DNA of 50,050 nucleotides from an uncultured Bacteroides sp. (GTDB lineage Bacteria > Bacteroidota > Bacteroidia > Bacteroidales > Bacteroidaceae): assembly GCA_947074205.1 (NCBI GenBank), contig CAMTOQ010000021.1:1-50050 (forward strand). Reading direction: 5' to 3'. Under the pieces are notes generated by a model, which worked only from the letters and a program-made list of their open reading frames with translations, searched no databases and was not told the DNA's origin. Shown piece after piece: positions 34,576 through 43,374 of the stretch (position 1 is its first letter; each line of letters starts with the position of its first letter). Made by a program: the position numbers and the translations under genes.

Positions 34576-35685
34576 ATGACGTTATATCCAAAACTGATAG
34601 AAGATGCACTAGCTACAGTGCGCTATCCGGGTACAGGCAAGAACCTGGTTGAGGCTGAAATGATTGCCGATAATATTCGTATTGATGGTATGAAGGTGAG
34701 CTTCTCGATTATTTTCGAGAAACCTACCGATCCTTTTTTGAAGTCGGTGGTGAAAGCTGCTGAAACTGCTATTCATACGTATGTGTCAAAAGATGTAGAG
34801 GTAACTATTGCTACCGAAAGCAAACAAGCTGCTCGCCCTGAAGTGGGTAAGCTTCTTCCACAAGTGAAGAATGTAATTGCTATCTCTTCGGGTAAAGGTG
34901 GTGTAGGTAAATCGACTGTGTCGGCCAACCTTGCCGTAGCATTGGCTAAACTTGGCTATAAAGTAGGTTTGCTCGACGCTGATATCTTCGGCCCATCAAT
35001 GCCTAAAATGTTCGATGTAGAAGATGCTCGCCCTGTGGGTGAACATATCGACGGTAGAGATATGATTGTGCCTATTGAAAAGTATGGCGTGAAGCTACTT
35101 TCTATTGGTTTCTTTGTGGATCCCGATCAGGCTACATTGTGGCGCGGCAGTATGGCTAGCAATGCATTGAAGCAGCTTATCGGTGATGCAGCTTGGGGCG
35201 AATTGGACTACTTCTTGTTGGACCTTCCTCCAGGTACAAGCGATATTCACCTTACTTTGGTGCAAACGCTGGCAATCACAGGTGCTATTGTGGTGAGTAC
35301 ACCTCAACAAGTGGCACTAGCCGATGCTCGTAAGGGTATCAACATGTTTACCAACGATAAGGTAAATGTGCCTATCCTAGGTTTGGTAGAGAATATGGCT
35401 TGGTTTACTCCTGCCGAACTGCCCGGAAATAAGTATTACATCTTTGGTAAAGAGGGCGCACGTCGCTTAGCCGAAGATATGAATGTGCCTCTATTGGGTG
35501 AGATTCCTTTGGTGCAAAGCATCTGTGAACAGGGCGATAAAGGCGCACCGGTTGCACTCGATGAAAACTCTATTACCGGTCAGGCTTTCATTCACTTGGC
35601 CGAGGAGGTAGTGAAGCAAGTTGATAAACGCAATGCTGAACAAGACCCCACTCAAATAGTTAATACACACAAGTCGTCTAAGTAG
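34576..35685 (+). CDS. mrp: Mrp/ApbC-family P-loop ATPase lacking the Fe-S CxxC motif
   Basis: Mrp/NBP35 proteins carry iron-sulfur clusters to target proteins. The 369-residue protein has the N-terminal DUF59/MIP18 domain (about residues 3-80), the deviant Walker A SSGKGGVGKST (about residues 104-114), LLDADIFGPSMPKMF and FLLDLPPGTSDIHLTL. At the place where the family usually has MSYFxCPxC, this protein reads NMAWFTPAELPGNKYYIFGKEG. It contains only one cysteine in total (VQSICEQGD), so the usual dimer-bridging cluster cannot be bound by CxxC. I recall this variant from other Bacteroidota but could not check it. It ends at a bidirectional terminator. Confidence 0.92.
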   Translation: MTLYPKLIEDALATVRYPGTGKNLVEAEMIADNIRIDGMKVSFSIIFEKPTDPFLKSVVKAAETAIHTYVSKDVEVTIATESKQAARPEVGKLLPQVKNVIAISSGKGGVGKSTVSANLAVALAKLGYKVGLLDADIFGPSMPKMFDVEDARPVGEHIDGRDMIVPIEKYGVKLLSIGFFVDPDQATLWRGSMASNALKQLIGDAAWGELDYFLLDLPPGTSDIHLTLVQTLAITGAIVVSTPQQVALADARKGINMFTNDKVNVPILGLVENMAWFTPAELPGNKYYIFGKEGARRLAEDMNVPLLGEIPLVQSICEQGDKGAPVALDENSITGQAFIHLAEEVVKQVDKRNAEQDPTQIVNTHKSSK

Positions 35686-35700
35686 ACTTTGATGAAATTA

Positions 35701-35746
35701 AAAATGCACCTCTCTAGTTAGGTTACTAACTTTTGAGGTGCATTTT
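35701..35746. terminator. Bidirectional terminator between mrp and the ABC permease gene
   Basis: AAAATGCACCTC (35701-35712) pairs perfectly with GAGGTGCATTTT (35735-35746), with an inner stem AGTTAG/CTAACT. T residues flank the stem on both strands. It serves two convergent operons. Confidence 0.88.
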
Positions 35747-35771
35747 CTATTGAAACAAAACAGATTCAAAT

Positions 35772-37022
35772 TTAGATGGCGCTCGATTCTCGCTCTTTTC
35801 TCAGCTCGTTGTAGCGCTCGATGGCATGTTTGCGACTACGAATAATCTGCCATCTGTAGGAGATGCAAGCAGTGAGGAAGTAACCCGCAGTTTGCACCCA
35901 TAACCCTATATATTCGGCCCGCACCTCTTGAAGAGTAGCTCCCATATTGTTGATGCGGACAAAGCCATTAATACCAAATGTAGAAGGTAGAATATATGAG
36001 ATATACTTCCAGAAAGGAGGTATTGCAGCACCTGGCCAAGATATCCCGGAAATAAATAGCAGAGGTACGGAGGTGAATACAAATATCAACATACTTGTTT
36101 CGCGACTATGAACAAATACAGAAAGTGTCATCGCAAAGAAGATGCAAGCTGCTAAATAGGGCATAGCAAAGAACACAATATCCCATGGCATCCCAAGTTG
36201 ATTGAGATGGAAGATACGTGGAACGGCGCACAATATCCATACCGACATCACTGCATAGATCATGCCGTAGCACAATCCCTTGCCAAACACAATTCGCAAT
36301 GTTCCATTATAGTGACGATTGATGGGTACCAAGTCCTTGAAACGGTTCTGCTCACGTTGTGTGCCTGCCGATAGGCCAACTCCCAAGAGAAGTGTCTGCT
36401 GAATTAACAATATCAGCACAGCAGGTATAAGGAAAGCAGCGAAACCATTAGTTGGGTTGTAGAGGGCCACATCTGCATACTTAATAGGATAGGCTGTAAT
36501 CTCATCTTGGCGTTCAGTGGAGTTGCCAGCACGGGCAATCTTTATATCGCGATTCATATCAAGCGACACAGCCGAATTGGCCAATAGTATATTCTTATAA
36601 TAGAGTAGCCCACTCATATCGCAATAGATAGTGACTTGTGTCTGAATACCTCGCACGATATCACTGCTGAAACTAGACGGGATATAGATCACTCCATAGA
36701 CTTTTCGAAGGCGCATCATCTCTTTGGCTTCTTCCATATCCGAGCAATAGCCCATTACTTCGACTTCTGCTGTGCCATCCACCTTGCGGATATATTCTCG
36801 GCTTGTTGATGTACGTGAGTCATCTACCACTATTACAGGCACCTCTCTAACCACCTCATTGGTGTAGATGAAGCCGTAGAGTAGTGGGTAGGCCAATGGA
36901 ACAATGATAAAGAAAATCAATACACCAGGGTCGCGGAAAGTCAGACGAATCTCCTGCAACCAGATGTAAAACATATCGTTGATTCCCTCTTTTATATTTT
37001 GCATAAAACTCTTCTCTTTCAT
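35772..37022 (-). CDS. ABC-2 type transporter permease
   Basis: This 416-residue inner-membrane protein has an N-terminal helix (DPGVLIFFIIVPLAYPLLYGFIY), a large periplasmic domain (about residues 55-200: VPVIVVDDSRTSTSREYIRKV and EVMGYCSDMEEAKEMMRLRKVYGVIYIPSSF) and five C-terminal helices, the layout of YhgE/YhhJ-like ABC-2 permeases that export drugs or lipids. The stop and start of adjacent genes overlap (TGATG at 37024-37020), so it is coupled to the upstream permease. It is the last gene of the export operon. No ATP-binding protein is encoded in the operon. Confidence 0.88.
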   Translation of the reverse strand: MKEKSFMQNIKEGINDMFYIWLQEIRLTFRDPGVLIFFIIVPLAYPLLYGFIYTNEVVREVPVIVVDDSRTSTSREYIRKVDGTAEVEVMGYCSDMEEAKEMMRLRKVYGVIYIPSSFSSDIVRGIQTQVTIYCDMSGLLYYKNILLANSAVSLDMNRDIKIARAGNSTERQDEITAYPIKYADVALYNPTNGFAAFLIPAVLILLIQQTLLLGVGLSAGTQREQNRFKDLVPINRHYNGTLRIVFGKGLCYGMIYAVMSVWILCAVPRIFHLNQLGMPWDIVFFAMPYLAACIFFAMTLSVFVHSRETSMLIFVFTSVPLLFISGISWPGAAIPPFWKYISYILPSTFGINGFVRINNMGATLQEVRAEYIGLWVQTAGYFLTACISYRWQIIRSRKHAIERYNELRKERESSAI

Positions 37023-38203
37023 CAGGGCATATATTTAATGTGGAGCATAGCAAACTTCAACCTGCGCATCACTAAGAAAGGCAGAAGCATAAATAGCAGA
37101 AGTGCTACATAGTTCACCCATGAGTACATCATGCTATAGCCGTTGAGGGCTTGATCGACATAGATTAGGAAGTAGTGGCGCAGAGGAAACAAGACGCTGA
37201 GGCCTTGCAACACGGGGCTCATTGCCATTACGGGGAACGAAAATCCTGATATGGAGATTGATATAACTCCCCATAGGGAAGCAAAACTCAACCCTAAACG
37301 TAGTGAGGGAAGTGTACCAATCATCAATACACCACATCCTTGAGAGGCTAACACAAAGAATAGAGAAGCCAATATCATTGGGAATATCCCGCTATTGCAA
37401 GGGAAGTGTAAGAAACCATATAGGTATACATTATAGAAGATGCTCATAATGAAGAAGACAACCGTTTGAGGAAGCAACTTGCCGGCAAGGGCTATGTACA
37501 TCGAATCATTACCAGTGGCTAGCCACTGGGCAGCAGTGCCAGCCTTAATCTCCGTACCTATTGAGAAGACGGTAACCATGAAGATCATAATCATCAGCAT
37601 GGCAGGCACCAGCGTATTGCAGAGATAAACAGAGTAGTTCAACCAAGGGTTGTTGAGGGCATGGGCGTCTACAACGATTGGTTGAAGATAGGCCATGGCT
37701 TGCTGTTCGGTTGCCCCACGAGCGTACAGCACCTTGCGGCTGGCAGCCCCAGAGGCAAGTTCGCTCATCATCTTCATGTCTTTCATCAGCAACGAACCCG
37801 CAACAAAGTAGGAGTTGTTGGTGTAGAAGGATATGGTAGGCTGTTTTTGTGAGCTTGCTTCAGAACTCAATCCGGCTGGTAGATAGAAAAATGCGTATAT
37901 CTTACCCTCTTGCATGGCAATCCTAGCCGAAGTGATGCTAGGGTAAGTAGCAGCCACCTCTGTCCCCCCAAACGAGTCGAGGTTGCGGATGATGTTGCGC
38001 GAAGTTGCCGTCTGGTCCAAATCTACTACACCGACAGGCAAATCTTTGGGAAGCCCCGATGCCATAAGGGTGGTGAAGAAGATGTAGCAGAATAGTGGAG
38101 CAATGATCATGCAAAATAGATAGATGGGACGTGAGGTCAATCTACCTACTTCGCGTTTCATCACGCGCCACAGAGCAACAGATTTCTTGTTTCTCTCTTC
38201 CAT
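37022..38203 (-). CDS. ABC-2 type transporter permease
   Basis: This 393-residue protein has the same fold as the next gene: an N-terminal helix (PIYLFCMIIAPLFCYIFFTTLMASG), a periplasmic domain starting DLPVGVVDLDQTATSRNIIRNLDSF, and helices including LFFVLASQGCGVLMIGTL and ISISISGFSFPVMAMSPVLQ. It is probably a heterodimer partner of that permease. It follows the HlyD gene with a 6-base gap and overlaps the second permease by one base. Confidence 0.88.
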   Translation of the reverse strand: MEERNKKSVALWRVMKREVGRLTSRPIYLFCMIIAPLFCYIFFTTLMASGLPKDLPVGVVDLDQTATSRNIIRNLDSFGGTEVAATYPSITSARIAMQEGKIYAFFYLPAGLSSEASSQKQPTISFYTNNSYFVAGSLLMKDMKMMSELASGAASRKVLYARGATEQQAMAYLQPIVVDAHALNNPWLNYSVYLCNTLVPAMLMIMIFMVTVFSIGTEIKAGTAAQWLATGNDSMYIALAGKLLPQTVVFFIMSIFYNVYLYGFLHFPCNSGIFPMILASLFFVLASQGCGVLMIGTLPSLRLGLSFASLWGVISISISGFSFPVMAMSPVLQGLSVLFPLRHYFLIYVDQALNGYSMMYSWVNYVALLLFMLLPFLVMRRLKFAMLHIKYMP

Positions 38204-38209
38204 TCTTTG

Positions 38210-39202
38210 TTAATCGTTTAGGACTACTGTCATACCTGGGCGTAGACCAGCTACTGGAGAGAGCGGACGAGCTCTGACCTCAAATGTTTTAAGGTCGAAC
38301 TGACCTGTGGTTTTTGTCGCCTTCCAAGCGGCATAGGTACCAAGATCTTTCAAGTAGTAAACTTGGAGCTCGATCTCTTTATCATCCAACGCAGGAACAA
38401 AAGCCTTGAAGTCGGTGCCTACGGTGAGGTCGCGTAAAAGGTCTTCGCGCACATTGAAGGTAACCCACATGTCGCTCATTATTGCGATGTTCATAATAGG
38501 TGCACCTGTGCCCACTAGCTCTCCCACTTTAGGGAATATCTCAGATACTTCGCCATTGGCTGCGGCGATAAGAAAAGTTTCGTGTACGTATGACTCCACT
38601 TCGGCCACTGCGCCTTTTGCACGTTCAGCTAATGCTGCAGCGGCTAGCTTGTCCTCTCTCTCGGCGCCATTTACTGCCATATCATATTGCGACTTAGCTG
38701 CCTTTTCTGTTGCTACGGCAGCATTGAGTTGGGCTGTTACCTCGTCAAACTTTTGTGCCGGCATCACACCTTGCTCGAAAAGATTCTTAACACGAGTGTA
38801 TGACTTCTGTGCAATATCTACACCGGCAATAGACTTCTGCCACATCTCATAAGCAGCTTGAATCTGCTCGCGACGTGCGCCTTTGATGGCCTTTTCGTTT
38901 TGAGCCTCTGCTGCCGATTGGGCCGCTCTTGCTTGCTCTAGCTTGGCCATAATGTCTGGTGCTTCTAGGATAGCCAGTGTGTCACCCGCTTTAACCTGCT
39001 GCCCCTCTTTTACGCGAAATTCCAGAATGCGACCGGGTACTTTGCTCGATACACGGTACTCATCCACTTCGGCCATCCCTTGTACAGTCTCAGGTCCTTT
39101 GCGTAGGGTGAAGAAACCGACTAAAGCAACTAATACAATGACACCCAACAGAGTGAGAAAAGCAAGTAGCATATTGCTACCCTTTGTTTTTTTTGATTCC
39201 AT
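38210..39202 (-). CDS. HlyD-family membrane fusion (periplasmic adaptor) protein
   Basis: The adaptor joins an inner-membrane transporter to a TolC channel. The 330-residue protein has one N-terminal membrane helix (MLLAFLTLLGVIVLVALVGFFTL), a lipoyl/barrel-sandwich half (VDEYRVSSKVPGRILEFRVKEGQQVKAGDTLAILEAPD), an alanine-rich alpha-helical hairpin (about residues 85-200), the second half-motif (GEVSEIFPKVGELVGTGAPIMNIA) and a final beta domain ending LRPGMTVVLND. The gap to the TolC gene is 97 bases and the permease follows 6 bases later. Confidence 0.93.
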   Translation of the reverse strand: MESKKTKGSNMLLAFLTLLGVIVLVALVGFFTLRKGPETVQGMAEVDEYRVSSKVPGRILEFRVKEGQQVKAGDTLAILEAPDIMAKLEQARAAQSAAEAQNEKAIKGARREQIQAAYEMWQKSIAGVDIAQKSYTRVKNLFEQGVMPAQKFDEVTAQLNAAVATEKAAKSQYDMAVNGAEREDKLAAAALAERAKGAVAEVESYVHETFLIAAANGEVSEIFPKVGELVGTGAPIMNIAIMSDMWVTFNVREDLLRDLTVGTDFKAFVPALDDKEIELQVYYLKDLGTYAAWKATKTTGQFDLKTFEVRARPLSPVAGLRPGMTVVLND

Positions 39203-39299
39203 AGTCTATTACTATTTAATGTGTTTGCTTCGGCTTGGAACAGCTCTTTGCAAACCTCTTTTATTATTCTGATTATACTTCTATGATTGTTGTAAATTA

Positions 39300-40766
39300 C
39301 TAGTGCAGTGTACCCATTGAACGTTGCAGATAAACCTCAGTGAGCTTCACATCAATTTGTGCATCTATCTTTTGTGATTGGGCCGAAAGCCAGGCTGTTT
39401 GTGCTTCTAGTACATTACTAGTAGGAATAACGCCTTCGTTGAAACCGAGGGTGGCATAACGAAGATTTTCGTCAGCTTTCTCTTGATTGTTAATAGCCAT
39501 GATCAACTGTTTGGCAGCCTCGTTTACTTTGAAACTAGCTTGGTTGACTTGTAACTCAATCTTCTCTCTTGCCTCTTCTAGTTTATACTGGGCGATACGA
39601 GCCTCCGATTTAGCTGCTTGTACTTTGTAATGTCCTTCTCTCCAATGCCAGATGGGTACTTGCAACATTACACCAACAGTCCACATTCCTTTAAACTTGT
39701 TCTCAAAGCTGTTGAATACCGATGGGCTAGTAGCCATATACGAGCCGACAAACGCTAAGGAGGGTAAATACTCGGCACGCTCTACATTAACCTTTTGCTT
39801 ATACATAAGATGGGCTAGTTCGAGACTCCTAATCTCGGGACGGTTGGCTAAAGCAGACTCTGTATCTGCATAAACATCGCCCTGCATTAATGGGATATCA
39901 TCGATCGACTCATCTTCTAGTGTGATTGGTGAAGAAAGTTCGATGCCGCATAGCTGGCAAAGTAGCATCTTCGAAAGGCTAAGCCCATCTTCTACTTTGG
40001 TTAGTGTCATCTCTGCTTCGTTTAGTTTTACCATCACCGATAGCAGATCGGCCTTAGTAGCCACACCTTCGTTTACCATTAGAGTCACATCTCGGTTTAG
40101 TTTCTCAAGAAGCGCCACATAGCTTTGGGCTAATCTCTGCTTGTTTGCCAGTGACACCACTTGCCAATAGACTTGATCGGTGGTCAGAATCACCTCTTGC
40201 ATGCCGGTGCTGTGCTTCTCGCGCGACAACTCTTCTGCATACTGCGTAATCTTATTGTAGGCTCTAATCTTACCTCCCATGTACAAGGGCTGCGTTAGCG
40301 TGATAGCGCCCGCAAACATGTTACGGGTATCTGTGCGCAAAGCATCTACCAACGACTGACCCACATGATTGAAAGTATCTCCTAGCTTATTGCCCAATAC
40401 CTCTAGTATGGGTCCAAACTGTTGAGCCATTTCGGGAGACATCTGTCCAAGTGCAGCTCCTGCTTGGTCTACTAATCCGCCAACTGTGGTACCAAGATTG
40501 GAAAAGGTTGACTTCTGACTGTTGCTCAGAAGGGATATCTCTTTCTGGGTTCGCATATAACCTCCCGTTCCGGAGATCTTAGGGAAGTAGTTAGTATGAG
40601 CAGCTTTCCTAGTATATTGGGCAGCCTTGATTTCCTCGTTGCTGATAAGAAGTTCCTTGTTATTCTCTATAGCCAATGCACGGCAACTGTCTAAGCTCAA
40701 TGCAGTTTGTGCTTCACTAGTTAATGCTAGGCTCAATAAAGAAGAAATGATAAATATTTTCCTCAT
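39300..40766 (-). CDS. TolC-family outer-membrane efflux protein
   Basis: This 488-residue protein forms the outer-membrane channel of the export system. It has a signal peptide (MRKIFIISSLLSLALTSEAQ) and the two structural repeats of TolC, each with long helices and short barrel strands: LSLDSCRALAIENNKELLIS in the first and SALANRPEIRSLELAHLMYKQ in the second. An insertion of about 60 residues (FSNLGTTVGGLVDQAGAALGQMSPEMAQQFG region) lies in the first repeat. It is the first gene of the TolC-HlyD-permease-permease operon. Confidence 0.93.
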   Translation of the reverse strand: MRKIFIISSLLSLALTSEAQTALSLDSCRALAIENNKELLISNEEIKAAQYTRKAAHTNYFPKISGTGGYMRTQKEISLLSNSQKSTFSNLGTTVGGLVDQAGAALGQMSPEMAQQFGPILEVLGNKLGDTFNHVGQSLVDALRTDTRNMFAGAITLTQPLYMGGKIRAYNKITQYAEELSREKHSTGMQEVILTTDQVYWQVVSLANKQRLAQSYVALLEKLNRDVTLMVNEGVATKADLLSVMVKLNEAEMTLTKVEDGLSLSKMLLCQLCGIELSSPITLEDESIDDIPLMQGDVYADTESALANRPEIRSLELAHLMYKQKVNVERAEYLPSLAFVGSYMATSPSVFNSFENKFKGMWTVGVMLQVPIWHWREGHYKVQAAKSEARIAQYKLEEAREKIELQVNQASFKVNEAAKQLIMAINNQEKADENLRYATLGFNEGVIPTSNVLEAQTAWLSAQSQKIDAQIDVKLTEVYLQRSMGTLH

Positions 40767-40788
40767 TGTATCTTACGTATTATGAATG

Positions 40789-40913
40789 GGATACATAGTA
40801 TGGTATCCGTTTATACACTGTTGGCTGTCTATTAATTGATATAAGCTGAGGCTTTAAAATATTAATTGCATAGACAACCGAACAAATGTAAAGGCTTTGT
40901 AGGATAAAACAAA
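40789..40913 (-). promoter_or_regulatory. Promoter and leader of the TolC-HlyD export operon
   Basis: On the minus strand TACATTTG (40890-40883) and TTTG (40913-40910) are 19 bp apart, an exact match to the Bacteroidetes promoter. The leader is about 110 bases and contains an inverted repeat GGATAC/GTATCC within 40789-40809 that could be an operator or a hairpin. Confidence 0.7.
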
Positions 40914-40938
40914 AGAAATTAAGTATAATTTATAAAAT

Positions 40939-40980
40939 AAGCCCTGCCACTAGCTTGCAGAAAAGCTAATGGCAGGGCTT
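40939..40980 (-). terminator. Terminator of the coiled-coil protein gene
   Basis: AAGCCCTGCCA (40939-40949) pairs with TGGCAGGGCTT (40970-40980), with an inner TAGCTT/AAGCTA stem after one mismatch. It lies 26 bases past the stop at 41006, and ATTTTAT follows on the minus strand. Confidence 0.85.
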
Positions 40981-41005
40981 TGTTTTATGGGTAGATGGTT
41001 AAATC

Positions 41006-41878
41006 TTAGTTTAGAGAAATGCTGTGCGAACCGATAAGTGCACCTTCCGAGAAGATATCAACACGATAAGTGCCGGCATTGAGGAATTCGTCAACGTTCC
41101 AGTATACAGTTACTTGCTGTTCCTCCCCATTGTACTCAATAAATTTACGTATAGAGTAGGGTAGTGTAGTGTTTTCAAACTGAAACGAGTTAGCAGCATT
41201 TTTGGTTAGCACCTCATTGTTTGGCTTATATATATTAATATATAGTGTGCGTTCGCCAGTGGTAGCTGTGATATTCTTTGTTATGGTGAAGTTGATCACA
41301 AACTTAGTAACATCTTTCACCTTCTTAGCGCTACGATCACGTTTGTTTTTAGGTTCAATCTGTATGTTTGTCGCATCTAATTGTGCTGCTAAGGTCACGC
41401 GTTTATTTAGCTGCTTCTTCTCTTCCGAAAGAGTGTTGACTTGCTTTGAAGCAGCATTGTACTTGCGTGTTACATCATCTATTATCTGCTTTTGTTGAGT
41501 CGTTAATCTGTTTAGAGAGTCTATTTGATTGATATAGCTTACCATCACCTTTCTTAGTGTGGCTAACTCCTTCTTTAAGCGGCGGATCTCGGTGGCGTTG
41601 GTACTTTTCACGGTACGCAACTCTTCAAGCAAACGCTGGGTTTTTACCTGCTCTTGTTCTAGTAGTACAGAAAGAGAATCGTTTGATACAGTCAACTTAA
41701 TCTCGTCATATTGCTGAGCAAAGTGGGTATACTCGTTTTCCAACTCCTCTTTTTCTAACGCAAATTCTTGTCTTAATTCATTGTTAGTTTGCTTTTCGCT
41801 GATTAGCATATAGACAACAACAGCTAGAGCCACAGCCAATAGGCCAACTAAAATACTTATGATGGTTTTCTTACTCAT
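41006..41878 (-). CDS. Unknown membrane-anchored coiled-coil protein
   Basis: I do not recognise a named family. The 290-residue protein (from ATG 41878, MSKKTIISILVG) has one N-terminal membrane helix (residues about 4-26) and then a long charged coiled-coil (about 30-170, with ELRQEFALEKEELENEYTHF and TQQKQIIDDVTRKYNAASKQVNTLSEEKKQL). A C-terminal beta-rich domain (about 185-290) follows, where TKFVINFTITKNI and VTVYWNVDEFLNAGTYRVDIFSEGALIGSHSISLN suggest an Ig-like fold. It probably spans the periplasm from the inner membrane. It has its own promoter and terminator. A longer in-frame start at 41914 would overlap the promoter. Confidence 0.75.
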   Translation of the reverse strand: MSKKTIISILVGLLAVALAVVVYMLISEKQTNNELRQEFALEKEELENEYTHFAQQYDEIKLTVSNDSLSVLLEQEQVKTQRLLEELRTVKSTNATEIRRLKKELATLRKVMVSYINQIDSLNRLTTQQKQIIDDVTRKYNAASKQVNTLSEEKKQLNKRVTLAAQLDATNIQIEPKNKRDRSAKKVKDVTKFVINFTITKNITATTGERTLYINIYKPNNEVLTKNAANSFQFENTTLPYSIRKFIEYNGEEQQVTVYWNVDEFLNAGTYRVDIFSEGALIGSHSISLN

Positions 41879-41911
41879 ACTAATTAAATAGGTCGGTTTA
41901 TAAGTTGCCGG

Positions 41912-41919
41912 CAAAAATA
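41912..41919 (-). promoter_or_regulatory. -7 promoter box of the coiled-coil protein gene
   Basis: On the minus strand TATTTTTG (41919-41912) matches TAnnTTTG 33 bases before the start at 41878. The rest of the 339-base gap to mdh (41920-42161) is AT-rich with nothing recognised. Confidence 0.55.
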
Positions 41920-42161
41920 GTCATTATGTTTTGGTACACAGATTAATGGGGGTGCTAGTCGTCTCTATATTAACATTTATTCTAAAATACCTGCTGATTG
42001 TAAGGTTATTGCTCAATGATTCTTAGTCACGCCATTTCGGTTTTGATCTTTTTACTTCACTTTTGGCCTCTTTTGTAATGTGGACATTTCACATTCGCTA
42101 ACCAATGTTCTCTTTAACTAAAATTATTACGGAAAAATTTCTTTAATAACTGGTAACGTAC

Positions 42162-42169
42162 TATTTTTG
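42162..42169 (+). promoter_or_regulatory. -7 promoter box of mdh
   Basis: TATTTTTG matches TAnnTTTG, 48 bases before the mdh ATG at 42218. A TTTC at about 42138-42141 may be the -33 element. Confidence 0.6.
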
Positions 42170-42217
42170 CCCGAAAATCAGAAAGATATCAACTTCAAAT
42201 TAAAAATAAAAAAGATT

Positions 42218-43159
42218 ATGTCAAAAGTAACTGTAGTAGGTGCCGGTAATGTAGGTGCTACTTGTGCAAATGTATTAGCTTTCAATGAGGTAGCAGATGA
42301 AGTAGTAATGCTAGATGTAAAAGAGGGTGTTTCTGAAGGTAAAGCAATGGATATGATGCAATGTGCACAACTATTGGGCTTCGATACAACTGTAGTAGGC
42401 TGCACAAACGATTATGAGAAAACTGCAAATTCGGATGTTGTAGTAATCACTTCTGGTATTCCTCGTAAACCAGGTATGACTCGTGAAGAGTTGATCGGTG
42501 TAAATGCTGGTATCGTAAAGACAGTAGCAGAAAACCTATTGAAATATTCTCCAAATGCTATCCTTGTTGTGGTTTCTAACCCAATGGATACATTGACTTA
42601 CTTGGCTCTTAAAACTCTAGGTTTGCCAAAGAACCGTATCATCGGTATGGGTGGTGCTTTGGATAGCTCACGCTTCAAATATTTCTTGTCTCAAGCTTTG
42701 GGTTGCAACGCAAACGAAGTAGAAGGCATGGTAATCGGCGGTCACGGTGATACTACAATGATTCCTTTGACTCGTTATGCTACTTACAAAGGTATGCCAG
42801 TTTCTCAATTCCTTTCAGCTGAAAAGCTTGAAGAAGTTGCAGCTGCTACAATGGTAGGTGGTGCTACATTGACTAAACTTCTTGGTACTTCTGCATGGTA
42901 TGCTCCAGGTGCTGCATCAGCATTCGTTGTTGAAGCTATCCTTCACAACCAAATGAAGATGGTTCCTTGCTCTGTGTCACTAGAAGGTGAGTACGGACAA
43001 GATGATATCTGCATCGGTGTTCCTGTAATTCTTGGTAGAAACGGTATCGAAAGAATCGTAGAAATCGAATTGAACGAAGACGAAAAAGCTAAATTCGAAG
43101 CTAGTGCTGATGCAGTGCGTGCTACTAATGGCGCTTTGAAAGAAGTAGGTGCTCTGTAA
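42218..43159 (+). CDS. mdh: Malate dehydrogenase
   Basis: Malate dehydrogenase interconverts malate and oxaloacetate with NAD(H); in Bacteroides it feeds the reductive branch to fumarate and succinate. The 313-residue protein of the LDH-like MDH type has the NAD motif VVGAGNVGATCAN, the substrate loop SGIPRKPGMTREELIGVN (two Arg residues of the active site), VVSNPMDTLTYLALK with the third, and the catalytic His in VIGGHGDTTMIPL. I start at ATG 42218 (MSKVTVVGAG), as an earlier TTG at 42167 lies within the promoter. A terminator follows. Confidence 0.97.
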   Translation: MSKVTVVGAGNVGATCANVLAFNEVADEVVMLDVKEGVSEGKAMDMMQCAQLLGFDTTVVGCTNDYEKTANSDVVVITSGIPRKPGMTREELIGVNAGIVKTVAENLLKYSPNAILVVVSNPMDTLTYLALKTLGLPKNRIIGMGGALDSSRFKYFLSQALGCNANEVEGMVIGGHGDTTMIPLTRYATYKGMPVSQFLSAEKLEEVAAATMVGGATLTKLLGTSAWYAPGAASAFVVEAILHNQMKMVPCSVSLEGEYGQDDICIGVPVILGRNGIERIVEIELNEDEKAKFEASADAVRATNGALKEVGAL

Positions 43160-43197
43160 TAAGACCGCTTTTTAAACAACATACATATTATACCTAT

Positions 43198-43235
43198 AAA
43201 GGTTGCCGCTCTTAAGGAGTAGCAACCTTTTTTTT
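43198..43235 (+). terminator. Intrinsic terminator after mdh
   Basis: AAAGGTTGC (43198-43206) pairs perfectly with GCAACCTTT (43222-43230), followed by a continuous T-run to 43235. Confidence 0.9.
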
Positions 43236-43344
43236 GATTTATGAAATGGCTTGAGACATGAATTAGTATTGTGATGTTTTCAATAATTAGCCTTTGTTAA
43301 GCACCTATTGAGTTTTACATTTATATGAAGTTTCTACTTTGTTG

Positions 43345-43374
43345 TTTGATATAAGATATATTTGTGTACTTTTG
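43345..43374 (+). promoter_or_regulatory. Promoter of the SusC-SusD-phosphoesterase operon
   Basis: TTTG (43345-43348) and TACTTTTG (43367-43374) are 18 bp apart, close to the Bacteroidetes consensus. No Pho-like heptamers occur in the register seen before pstS. Transcription from here would leave a leader of roughly 300 bases. Confidence 0.65.

Noticed and set aside
43317..43374. Pho-box heptamers before the SusC-like operon
   Set aside because: Positions 17, 28, 39 and 50 bp before the -7 box read TATAAGA, TTGTTGT, AAGTTTC and ACATTTA; at most one resembles the motif.
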